Part shown: in pieces, positions 54,564 to 63,513 of the stretch
Numbering within the stretch: position 1 is the first letter of the stretch
How the letters are laid out: each line of letters begins with the position of its first letter
Assembly (NCBI GenBank): GCA_963789495.1
Contig: CAWBLP010000008.1
Span: 124,001 to 188,000 of the forward strand
Length of the DNA stretch: 64,000 nucleotides
Origin: CAWBLP01 sp963789495
Lineage (GTDB): Bacteria > Pseudomonadota > Alphaproteobacteria > Acetobacterales > Acetobacteraceae
Reading direction: 5' to 3'
The notes under the pieces: model-generated
Told to the model about the DNA's origin: nothing
Database searches by the model: none
The model's input: only the letters and a program-made list of their open reading frames with translations
Made by a program: the position numbers and the translations under genes

Positions 54564-56336
54564 GCGCTGCCGCGTTCCGCGCACGTCCCTCCCCCCGCGT
54601 CGCGGTTCTGCGCGATAGCGCCAAGGAAGCGGCGGCAGAACGGGTCGGGCAAGGTGGCCAGGTTGCCGGTCCGGTCAGTGAGGCGCGGGCGCCCAGTGCG
54701 CTGGGGTTGGGCGCCGGCACTCCGCTGCCGCCGCCGGAGCGCAACTATTTCGAGAACCGGCTTGGCGCCGACCTGTCCCCGGTGCGGGTACATCCGGAGA
54801 CTGCCACGGCGGCCGAGCTGGGGGCGCGGGCATTCGCCGCCGGACGCGACATTGGCATTGCGCCCGGCCACTGGCAGCCGGGCACCAGCGCCTTTCGTCG
54901 GTTACTGGGGCACGAGATCGCGCACACCATGCAGCAGGCGCAGTCGGGGCCTGCTGTGCAACTGGACGATCTGCCGGCTGCAATCCGCGAGGAAAGCGGA
55001 AAGACCCCCGGCCAGCAGACCCCGGGCCGGCTTGGACAGCTCGAAACCCGCACCAGGTCGGCCGCTGACGCCGCATTCCAGCTCCAGATCGGCGCAGCGC
55101 CACTGCCGGAGGGCTCAACCGGGCGGGCAACCCAAATCATCAACCACATCACAACCGAGTTGAGCCGTGTCGAGAGCGCGCGGGCACGCGGCTACCAGCA
55201 GGCCGTCTCAAGCATCATCGGCCAGTTGACGCTGAGCAATGATCAGACTGCACAGTTCTGGACGGCTTTTGCCGGCAACACGATCTGGGCGCTTTCCGGA
55301 CTGGTCCCGTTGCTGGGTCCGGCGGTGGGTATAGGCGAAGTTGCCGCGGCGGCTGGTGGCTCAGTGCTGTTACGGATTCCTGCAGTGAGCCGGTTTCTCA
55401 AGCTTGGCGGCGGCGCCGTGGCGAGCTCGGTGGTTGGCTTGGCCGGTGCCGAACTGGCGCAGTTTTCCGGCGGAACGCCGTCGGCCGCACCGGCGCTGCC
55501 CAATACGATGCAGCAGATTCAGACAACCTTCACCAATGTGAACTCCCGGGTGATGGCTCGCTACAGAAGCGAAGCGTACGCCTTGACGTTTGAATTCCTC
55601 AGCAGCTTCCTGACTTTCGTGGCCCCTGAGAACACCGCCGCGATAACCGCCGATTACCTGGAGAGCTTTACCAAAGGCTGTGTGATGGAAACGCTGCTGG
55701 CCGACCTCGACGGCCGCGGCATCCTCGATCACAGCAACTACACGATTGATACCGGACGCGCGCAGGAGGCGGCGAAGAACGACCTGATGGACCGGATCAC
55801 CGACGTATGGTTCACCAACCAGATCACCTCGATGGGCCTGGGGGCACGACCGGGCGTGCTGCAGGTCGAGCTGGCTCGACGATACCCGGACAGTGGCCGA
55901 TTTCAGCATTGAGGGCGGAAATATTGTCGGCGAGGGGTCCAACATTGACCTTTTGCGCGAACGATTGGCGACGCGCCGGTTGAGCGAGATCAATATCCCC
56001 AAGGTAATACGGATGGACGGCAAGATGGGCTGGGGCCTGGCCGACTGCAATTGGGATATCACGGTCAGCGGCACGCGTCAGGACAGTGGCCCAAGTGTTC
56101 GAGCGACACCAACTTCGGTGTTCGAGGAAGTGACCGCCGTGCCGCAACATGTCGTTGGATGGGGTGGACATCCCAAATGGGGCATGCCTTGGCTGGCGGC
56201 ATTCCATCTGAGTCTGAACGACCTTGACTCGGACGATGCCCGCAACACGGCCGACAACCAGCAGGCAGGGGCAGAGGAGGTGTGGGCTCAGATCCAGGCC
56301 ATGACCCTCGGCACGGTCGGCAACTCCTCATGGTAG
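54560..56336 (+). CDS. eCIS effector 1: DUF4157 metallopeptidase-like leader with C-terminal hydrophobic hairpin, probable frameshift
   Basis: Starts with GTG 54560 (GTGA overlap). Leader ALGLGAGTPLPPPERNYFEN is followed by DUF4157: RLGADLSPVRVHPETATAAE, FAAGRDIGIAPGHWQPGTSA and LLGHEIAHTMQQ with the HExxH motif at about residue 115. DUF4157 marks eCIS cargo. The next part has two hydrophobic stretches near residues 240-300 (WALSGLVPLLGPAVGIGEVA; AVASSVVGLAGAELA). The frame stops at 55912, but a frame shifted by one base at about 55892 continues VADFSIEGGNIVGEGSNIDL to 56336. I read these as one protein of about 591 residues; a separate GTG-started gene at 55893 is possible. Toxic activity unknown. 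Confidence 0.68.
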
Positions 56337-56471
56337 CGGCCTGCCGCTGCGGCACGAACGGACACAGGGCAAATGCGGGTCCTGGTACATGACAGTCGTG
56401 AAGCGCAGGTCGCGACGCACGGGCCGCACGGCCATGGCTGACCTGTCCACGCGCCGGCGCTTTGCCCCGAG

Positions 56472-56855
56472 GTGAACGACCTGCTGCAACGGCTGGAGGC
56501 GTTCGAAGGAATTGCGCTGCTGGCGACCAACATGGTGCAGGGCGTCGATGAAGCGTTCCTGCGTCGGTTCGACCAGAGCATGCCGATGGCGCGTCCGGGA
56601 CCAACCCAGCGCCGGAAGCTGTGGCAGGCCCATCTGCCATCCGGACGGGTGGACAACGCGATCGGCCTGGCGGCCGTGGCGGACCGCTACGAGGTGACCG
56701 GCGGCGAAATCCGCAACGCCGCACTGGCCGCGTCCTATGCCGCCGCCGACGGGCCGGGACACATCACGCCGGCCCTGATGCATGCCGCCATCAACGCCGA
56801 ATTCGCCAAGAAGGGGCGACCGTCCCCGAGCTGGCCTGCAGGAGAAGCCCGATGA
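56472..56855 (+). pseudogene. Truncated duplicate of the AAA+ ATPase C-terminus
   Basis: 127 codons, VNDLLQRLEAFEGIALLATN to PSPSWPAGEAR, nearly identical to the last 128 residues of the ATPase at 51493. It has sensor 1 and the lid but no Walker A or B, so it cannot be an ATPase. It could only act, if translated, as a subunit-interaction fragment. Ends in ATGA with the shortened Ala-rich copy. Confidence 0.85.
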
Positions 56856-57118
56856 CCGACATTCCGACGACGCTCAACACCCTCAATGGCGAGCTCGCGA
56901 CCGTGCAGCCCAGGCTTGCCGCCGCGGCGCAGGGCAGCCAGGCCGCGAGCGCGGCCGCGGATGCCGCCTCGCACGATGCGACCGTGCGGTCGGCGCTGGC
57001 GAACGAGGTGTCCTGCGACCCGAGCGGCACCGTGCTCCAGGGCCGGTGGACCACCGCGGCGAATGCCTGGCTGTCCGCACCGGCCGATGCGGCCGCTGCC
57101 GGCGCGGCGCTGCCGTGA
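56852..57118 (+). CDS. Shortened duplicate of the Ala-rich coiled-coil protein
   Basis: 88 residues. The start MTDIPTTLNTLNGELATVQP and the region RSALANEVSCDPSGTVLQGR, TTAANAWLSAPADAAAAGAA correspond to the two ends of the 290-residue protein at 53691, with the roughly 190 central residues deleted. The frame is open and GTGA-coupled to effector 2, as in the parent copy. Whether it is functional is unknown. Confidence 0.7.
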   Translation: MTDIPTTLNTLNGELATVQPRLAAAAQGSQAASAAADAASHDATVRSALANEVSCDPSGTVLQGRWTTAANAWLSAPADAAAAGAALP

Positions 57119-60100
57119 GCGCTGCGGCGCTGTGCGCGCCTCCCTCGCCCCGGCGCACTCATGCCAAGCCAGGTGCTGAACGGACAGTGCAGTCCCGTCA
57201 GGCTTCCGACCAGATCAGTCTGTCTGGTGCGTCCAGCGCTTTGGGGCTGGGAGCCAGCTGGTCTCTGCCACCCCCGGAACCCACCTACTTCGAGCGCCGG
57301 CTGTGTGCCAATCCGTCGCCGAATGCTGGGCAGCCGACCAGCGCAGGACGAAAAATTCAGACGAAGCTGCAAGTCGGCAGGAGTGATGACCCTCTGGAGC
57401 ACGAGGCGGACCGCATTGCCGATCAGGTGATGCACCTGTCCGCCACGGATACCGCACGACAGCGCGCGCCATCGCCGACCGGTTGCGGCTGCGACACCTG
57501 CGCGGGCCAGGCCGAACCATTGATGCAGACCAAACGCGCCGCGTCGCAAGCCGGTTCGGCCAACGCTCCCGCCATCGTGGACGAGGTGCTGCGTGCGCCC
57601 GGAACATCGCTGGACGCCGCCACACGGGCTTTCATGGAACCACGCTTCGGCCACGACTTCAGTCGGGTCCGGGTGCACGCCGACACCGCCGCCGCCGAAT
57701 CGGCGCGCGCGGTGAGTGCGCGTGCCTACACGGTGGGTAATGACCTGGTCTTTGGCCTGGGACACTATGCTCCAGGGACGGTCGCGGGACAGCGGCTGTT
57801 GGCGCACGAACTGACCCATGTCGTGCAGCAGTCTGGCGGAGACGAGCGTTCTCCGGGGCCGCGCGGCGGCCACACCGGGCGATCGTCTGCCGAACAGCGC
57901 CGCGCCGCAGTCGCAGACGGGGCCGGGAAGCATTCGCCACGTCGGGACGCCACGGTGTCGGCGAAGCTGCTGCAGCGCGACGCGACTGACGATCTGGCGG
58001 CAGTCATTGCCCGCGATCTGGGCGATTACGTTGCCAGGCACGCCGACCCCTACGAGCATATCAAGGATGTGTTCCGTCAGCTCAATTCCGACATCGAGGA
58101 CAATGTCGCCGCCGCCTTCACTGAACGGCTGGATGATGCCAGACTACAGCGTTTTGCCGCCGACAAGGCAGGGCTTGCCACGCTCAATGTGCTGACCGAA
58201 GCCATGCTCACCGGCAGTGTCTCCTTGTTCGAGAGCCGACAGGCGGAGCGCATCCTGATTGCCAAGCGCAATAACATCCCGCAGGAGGAATATGTCGCCG
58301 AGGCGCAGCGCATTGCCGGGCTGCGTCACCGTGCCCAGCCTGCCTACATGCTTTCGGACGATCAGAAGGCGGAGCGGATTGCGGAGGATCTGAAGGCCTA
58401 CGCGGCGGCCCATCTCTACGGGCATATCACGGCAGTGTTCGATGACCTGCCGTCGGACATCGAAGACAATGTCGCCGCCGATTTCGTTGCGTCAGAACCG
58501 GATGCCAAGCTGGCGGAGTTCGCCGCCTCCGGCGGCGACGCCATGCTCGATGTGCTCACCGAGGCGATGATCACCGGGCACGTCACGGCGTTCGAGAGCC
58601 TGCAGGCAGAGCGGATCCTCCTCGCCAAGGCGCAGCCGAGGCGCCCCGGGGAGGCGCAGCCATTATCGGCGGAAACCTACACCAAGCAGGCGGAGCGGAT
58701 CGCCGAACTGCGCGACCGCGCCGAAGACAGCAGCATATTTGATAAGGCGGTCGATCAGGGTGCCACGGAGATCGCCCATGAACTGAACGCCCTCGCAGCG
58801 CAGCGCCGCTACCGTGATATCATGGCAAAGATGCAGGACCTGTCTTCCGATATCGAAGACAATGTCGCCTCGCATTTTGTGGAGCTGCAGCCCCCCGCCA
58901 GGCTGGAGGAATTCGCCGCGGACCCCGATGGCCGCTCGATGTTGGATGTGCTGTACGCGGCAACAGTCACCGGCGACGTGACCGCGTTCGAAAGGCTGCA
59001 GACGGATCGCATCTTGGAAGCCAAGGCAAAGGTCGCGCCGAAGCCGGACGCAACGGTCGGCGACTATGTCGGGAAACACCAGTACCAGCAGCTCTATATC
59101 TTTCCTGTGCGCATGCAGAAGGCGTTCAGATCATCCTATGCAATCCCGAAAGCGACCCTCCAGCCGGACGGAAAGGTGCGGGTGAGCTATGATGACCAGA
59201 TCCATTTCTTTAGCGCCGACATGTTCAAGGAGGATATCGAAAAACTTTCTTACAGTCGATTGTCGTCCGGCATCGAGTTGGACCCGGATGAACTGGTATT
59301 TGTGAAACTGTACGACGACAATGAGAGGATTGTGCCCGTGCCGGCACTGGCGCTGATCGACTATTCCAATCAGGCCAAACGCCAATCGGTGAACGTGGGT
59401 GTATCGGCATTCCAGACCGGCCTGTTTCTCGGGTTGGGCGGCCTCGGAGCATTCTCCGGCGCCCGCGTGGGGACCGTGGCGGTCGAGGTGGAGGCCGGTG
59501 AGGCATCGGTTGCCGCATATAATCTGGAAAGGGCGGGACTGTGGGCCGACCGGGTGGCCGCGGCGCTTCCCGTCGTAACGTTCGTCGTCGATGAAAATCG
59601 CGACTGGATCCTGAAGAACTTTCCCAACGCGGGACCAATCCTGCTCGACGCGCTCGATCAGGTCAACAAACTCACGGAATATTACGGATGGGCACGAATG
59701 GGCATCGACGGTGCCCGCTATCTCAAGTCCAAGCTTGGTCCAGCGCTGGAGCGATGGCGCGCGGAAGCCGGCGCCGCGCATGACCTTACCTCATCGCAGC
59801 GCAGGACGATCGAAGGTATCGACCGGACTCTCGCGGATGTGCAGGCCAACCTCGAGGCAACCGAGGCGAAGGCCGCTGCCGACATGGCGAAACGCGTCGA
59901 TCAAGACCCGGGTATCGCTGTATCGGGCGAGGCGGGACACCGTACCGCGAAGGTGGATGGACACGAGGTCAAGGAGGAGGTGGAAGCCGCGACCGGCGCC
60001 GTGCACTGCGCGGTTCACTCGGACGGAGGAATTCCGGTCGACTGTCCTGAACGCTTCTCCCATGGTGAGCCGCAGAAAGAGGCCGCGGCGGAGGCAAACC

Positions 60101-60843
60101 AACCCCAGCAGGAGGGACAACCCGCGCGCGCCAGGGTGCCGGGCTCCCGGCTCTCGGACGTGGAGCAGCAGAGGCTGGATGTCCTCACGAACAGGCGGAA
60201 GGATCTCCTGGAACAGCGCGTGGCGATCTCGGAGGACCTACGGAACGATGCCGAAAGCCTCAAACAAGCCAATCGGCAGCCTCCGTCCAAACAGCGCGAC
60301 CAGGCAGTCGCCGAGGCCAGAGCGGAGCTGCAGCGGGACAGGCTCCATCAAACCAACAATGAGGCCGCGCTTGAACGCAATGCCGCCGAGATCAACAGCG
60401 CGAGTAAATCATTCGCACAGCAGGTCAGCAGTGCCGTCGATGAGGATCCCGTCTATCGGGCATACCGGGAAAGAGCGCAGAAGGCCCGGATCGACGGCGT
60501 GACCAGACAGACGATCGAGACGGGACAATCAATTGAGGTGGACCATCTTGTTTCAAGAGATGAGGTGGGGAGACGGCCGGGAGTCAATCGTCTCGATCCG
60601 GAGGTCGTTGCCGGCATCCTGAACCGGGAAGACAACCTGGTCCCGATGCTGGCCGGGGCGAACTCTTCGAAAGGGCCGCGATCCTACATGAGCTCCGCGG
60701 CAACCGACCGGGAGTTTTGGAGCAACGCCAGTATATATTACACTGACGACCAAATAGCGGCAATGGCCGTGAGAGAAAACACCGTGAGAAAGCAAATATT
60801 CGACGCACTTGATGCTGAAATCGCAAAGTTGCCGCGGCGGTAG
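57115..60843 (+). CDS. eCIS effector 2: DUF4157, three internal repeats, HNH-nuclease-like C-terminus
   Basis: 1242 residues from GTG 57115 (GTGA). Residues 1-75 carry a leader like effector 1 (ALGLGASWSLPPPEPTYFER). A Cys-rich CGCDTCAGQ follows, then full DUF4157: RFGHDFSRVRVHADTAAAES, VFGLGHYAPGTVAGQRLLAH and HELTHVVQQ (HExxH at about 230). Three repeats of about 120 residues begin near 291, 420 and 550, each with SDIEDNVAA and a MLDVLTEAMITG-like motif. A hydrophobic stretch (SAFQTGLFLGLGGLGAF) lies near 765. The C-terminus EVDHLVSRDEVGRRP to REDNLVPMLAGANSSKGPRS has the D-H, N and N-x-x-K pattern of HNH nucleases. It probably attacks DNA in the target cell. Confidence 0.82.
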   Translation: MSAAALCAPPSPRRTHAKPGAERTVQSRQASDQISLSGASSALGLGASWSLPPPEPTYFERRLCANPSPNAGQPTSAGRKIQTKLQVGRSDDPLEHEADRIADQVMHLSATDTARQRAPSPTGCGCDTCAGQAEPLMQTKRAASQAGSANAPAIVDEVLRAPGTSLDAATRAFMEPRFGHDFSRVRVHADTAAAESARAVSARAYTVGNDLVFGLGHYAPGTVAGQRLLAHELTHVVQQSGGDERSPGPRGGHTGRSSAEQRRAAVADGAGKHSPRRDATVSAKLLQRDATDDLAAVIARDLGDYVARHADPYEHIKDVFRQLNSDIEDNVAAAFTERLDDARLQRFAADKAGLATLNVLTEAMLTGSVSLFESRQAERILIAKRNNIPQEEYVAEAQRIAGLRHRAQPAYMLSDDQKAERIAEDLKAYAAAHLYGHITAVFDDLPSDIEDNVAADFVASEPDAKLAEFAASGGDAMLDVLTEAMITGHVTAFESLQAERILLAKAQPRRPGEAQPLSAETYTKQAERIAELRDRAEDSSIFDKAVDQGATEIAHELNALAAQRRYRDIMAKMQDLSSDIEDNVASHFVELQPPARLEEFAADPDGRSMLDVLYAATVTGDVTAFERLQTDRILEAKAKVAPKPDATVGDYVGKHQYQQLYIFPVRMQKAFRSSYAIPKATLQPDGKVRVSYDDQIHFFSADMFKEDIEKLSYSRLSSGIELDPDELVFVKLYDDNERIVPVPALALIDYSNQAKRQSVNVGVSAFQTGLFLGLGGLGAFSGARVGTVAVEVEAGEASVAAYNLERAGLWADRVAAALPVVTFVVDENRDWILKNFPNAGPILLDALDQVNKLTEYYGWARMGIDGARYLKSKLGPALERWRAEAGAAHDLTSSQRRTIEGIDRTLADVQANLEATEAKAAADMAKRVDQDPGIAVSGEAGHRTAKVDGHEVKEEVEAATGAVHCAVHSDGGIPVDCPERFSHGEPQKEAAAEANQPQQEGQPARARVPGSRLSDVEQQRLDVLTNRRKDLLEQRVAISEDLRNDAESLKQANRQPPSKQRDQAVAEARAELQRDRLHQTNNEAALERNAAEINSASKSFAQQVSSAVDEDPVYRAYRERAQKARIDGVTRQTIETGQSIEVDHLVSRDEVGRRPGVNRLDPEVVAGILNREDNLVPMLAGANSSKGPRSYMSSAATDREFWSNASIYYTDDQIAAMAVRENTVRKQIFDALDAEIAKLPRR

Positions 60844-60857
60844 GGAGGCTCGACGTC

Positions 60858-61469
60858 ATGCTCTACCGGACAAGAATTAGCGGTCAGGATCTCGAGGTCG
60901 AATGTGATGCCCGGCTGCAGGACTCCGCGGAGGCGCTGCTCGACCAATTGAAAACCCGGAGCGAGGAGGGCACCTCGCTGCAAGCTGGCAGCAAGATCAG
61001 GTATGGCTGGTCAATTCTGACGGTGTTGGCCAAAAACGGGTTGCTTCGTCTCTGCGAGCCAGACTTTGACGGGGATGCAATGCATCAAATCCGCCCTACC
61101 CTGGACACAACCCTGGACGTTCTGGAGGCGCAGAACCGAGTGCTGCACCGCTCGGGTCTCACCGGTATGCAGATCCTCTTTTCCGATGATCTGTTCGTCA
61201 GGAATCACGCCCTGGAAGCCCGCCATCAGTTCCTTAAACGACAGGTGCCGGCAGGCGACCGGGACAGCGGATGGTACATCGGCAACCTGGACAGGATTGA
61301 GGCCAGTGCACTTGATGATGACTTTGAAATCATCCAGGCGTTCGAACTGCTTCGGCGCCGCCCGGTGATCCTCCAAGTGCTGATGCTGCCTCCACGCTCT
61401 TTGGTGGTATTTCGAGACGATAACATCTCAGAGGTTCTGGACGAAGATGGGAAAAGCTATTGGCGCTGA
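60858..61469 (+). CDS. Putative immunity protein (Imm33/DUF2185-like) for effector 2
   Basis: 203 residues; GGGAGG precedes the ATG, 15 nt after the effector stop. KIRYGWSILTVLAKNGLLRL with CEPDFDG, and the C-terminal RDSGWYIGNLDRIEASALDD, ELLRRRPVILQVLMLPPRSL, resemble the DUF2185/Imm33 layout (SGW, then a final Pro-hydrophobic helix). No signal peptide or membrane helix, so it is cytosolic, as expected for neutralising a nuclease. Base composition is noticeably less GC-rich than the structural genes, as is the effector's C-terminus. Assignment is by position and modest resemblance. Confidence 0.6.
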   Translation: MLYRTRISGQDLEVECDARLQDSAEALLDQLKTRSEEGTSLQAGSKIRYGWSILTVLAKNGLLRLCEPDFDGDAMHQIRPTLDTTLDVLEAQNRVLHRSGLTGMQILFSDDLFVRNHALEARHQFLKRQVPAGDRDSGWYIGNLDRIEASALDDDFEIIQAFELLRRRPVILQVLMLPPRSLVVFRDDNISEVLDEDGKSYWR

Positions 61470-61547
61470 CAGGTGTTCAGGTTCGCACAGGGGAGGACCG
61501 GCCATTGGCATCGACCGTCGCGGACCACCTGGCGAATCCCGCTTCCA

Positions 61548-63117
61548 ATGACTGAGCCACACCCGCGCCGACGCTTCGCGTCGCGCATCGCAGCGCCACG
61601 CGAAAATGCCCGCGAGGTCCCGGCGGACGGGGTTCGCAAGACCGAGCCCGCAACGCGGCAACCGAGCACGATGCAGGCACCGGCTGAACTTGGGCTGGGC
61701 TCCGGGCAAAGCCTGCCGTCGGCGGAGCGGGACTATTTCCAGCGGCGGCTCGGCGCCGACCTGTCGCCCGTGCGGCTGCATCCCAATGCCTCCGCGGCCG
61801 CCGAGATGGGCGCGCGCGGGTTCACGGTGGGACGCGACATCGGCATCGCACCAGGACAATGGCGGCCTGGCACGCTCGGCTTTCGCCACACGCTGGGACA
61901 CGAACTGGCCCACGTCGCACAGCAGACAAGCGAAGGCGGCGCGTTCAGCACGAACAGCGCAGCCGAAGGAGAAGCGCGCGCAGCGGGTTCGGCCATGCTC
62001 GCCGGCCGGACCGCATCGGTGCGCGAACGCGTGCCGGCCGGGACGCTGCAACTCAGCCCGCTCAGCGACCAGGTGGGCCAGGCCATGGCCGACCACGGCA
62101 AGGGCGAGGTGTTCAACATCCTCCGGGCGAACGGACCGATCGCCTCCGACCCAGATCTGGAGCAGTGCCTGACGCGGATCTTCGGCTCCAACGCCGATCC
62201 GGCGGCGGAGACGGACGATCGCTGGCTGGCCGACCAGATCGTGCGGTTTGGGCCAGAGCCGTTGTGGCCGGCCGCGGCGATCCAGGAACGGGAACGGCGG
62301 GCGCACAACACGGCGCACCCCTGGGCGGCAGAGGCGGGCAACATCGAGGCCACCATCGGCGTCGGCGCCCACCGGACGCCGATCCACGCTTTCTACTTTC
62401 CTGGAACCGGCAGCCGCCGCGCCATGATCATCGGCGGCGTGCATGGGTCAGAGCAGGCGGGCGTCGAGGTGGTGAACCGGCTGCTCGACCAGATGCGCGC
62501 GCCTGGCGCGCCGCAGCCGGTGTTCTCGGTGATCATCGTGCCGTCGCTGTTCCCGGAGAACGTCGCGGCCGGGCGGCGCAAGACGCCGGGTCAGCCCGAT
62601 CCGAACCGCGAGATGCCGGCGGTGGGAGCGACCCCGGGCACGACCGATTCGCAGGGGCGGGCGATCGAGCCGGAGAACCTGGTGCTGCTGGACCTGATCG
62701 AGCGGTTCCAGCCGGAGCGTATCGCCAGCGCGCATGGCCACAGCCCGCCGCGCCCGGGCGGCGCCGACATGCCCAGCATCACCGACGATCCACGGCCGGG
62801 ACATGAGACGGACGACGATGCGCTGACGCTGGCAATGGCGCAGCGGGCTCACGCGCTCGGCGTTCGGGTGCCGGGCAATCGGTTGGGCACCAAACGCCAG
62901 ACGACGCGATACCCCACCTCCAGCGCGCCGCATGAGCCGGGCGTGAGCTTCGGCGAGTACAGGATCGCATGCGACCCCCACCCGGCCGGCGATGAACGTG
63001 ATCACCATCGAAACCTATGGCAATGTCACGTCCGCCCGCGCGCGGGATTCGGCCGCCAGAGCCCGGGAGCTGGAGGGTTTGGCGACGGTGCTGCACGACA
63101 TCTTCCTGGCGCCGTAA
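61548..63117 (+). CDS. eCIS effector 3: DUF4157 fused to M14 zinc carboxypeptidase-like domain, frameshifted
   Basis: From ATG 61548 (MTEPHPRRRFASRIAAPREN). Leader ELGLGSGQSLPSAERDYFQR, then DUF4157: RLGADLSPVRLHPNASAAAE, FTVGRDIGIAPGQWRPGTLG and LGHELAHVAQQ (HExxH near 115). From about residue 265 an M14-like peptidase: FYFPGTGSRRAMIIGGVHGS with EQAG (zinc ligands His and Glu of HGSE), PDPNREMPAVG, and ASAHGHSPP (third ligand). One extra base near 62961 ends the sense; the other frame gives GSHATPTRPAMNVITIETYG with the likely catalytic Glu and ends LHDIFLAP at 63117. Expected length is about 522 residues. It could trim peptidoglycan peptides or host proteins. Confidence 0.75.
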
Positions 63118-63513
63118 TTCGACCTTGCTTCGACTGACCCGAGCAAGATGGTTTGGTGATTCGGCACAGTCAGGCGAGCCATCCCTGAGAGGAGGTTCGG
63201 GCACGGGCGACTGCTCATTGTGCAGCCCGCGCGCGCTTCTGTCGCGTCCCGCTGGCAGGCCGCCAGGCAGCGTGCCGTTCAACCGACAACCGGAACACGC
63301 CATGCCGAAAATCACCCCGCGCAATGGCTTTTCCAGCTTCCGCGACAAGCTTGAAATGCCCGCCGCTGCATTTCACGGCGACCGACACGCGCTGCCGGTC
63401 GCTCCGGCCTCGATTGCTCGCGGATCGTGTTCGACCTGTGCGCGCCCTGGTGCCGCGTACAGGGCGACCGCAAGCGCCTGCCGCTCCCCTGCCCGCCCCT
63501 CCCGACGCCTGAG
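63118..63513. other. Intergenic region after the cargo genes
   Basis: No gene supported. Open frames here have neither a family match nor the third-position composition of real genes. It separates the plus-strand cargo block from a convergent minus-strand gene. Confidence 0.4.

Larger units (their letters stand above)
56469..57120 (+). repeat. Partial segmental duplication of the ATPase end, Ala-rich gene and effector leader
   Basis: From 56469 the sequence repeats 53308 onward at a constant offset of 3161 bases, without indels through the ATPase stop and the start of the Ala-rich gene (53691 to 56852). It then jumps by internal deletions to the end of the Ala-rich gene and the effector start. 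A few substitutions show the copy is not recent. The 132 nt before it (56337-56468) show no gene. Confidence 0.92.

Noticed and set aside
28463..63117. Prophage
   Set aside because: No capsid, portal, terminase, holin or lysin genes; presence of DUF4255, DUF5908, AAA+ ATPase and DUF4157 cargo fits eCIS instead.
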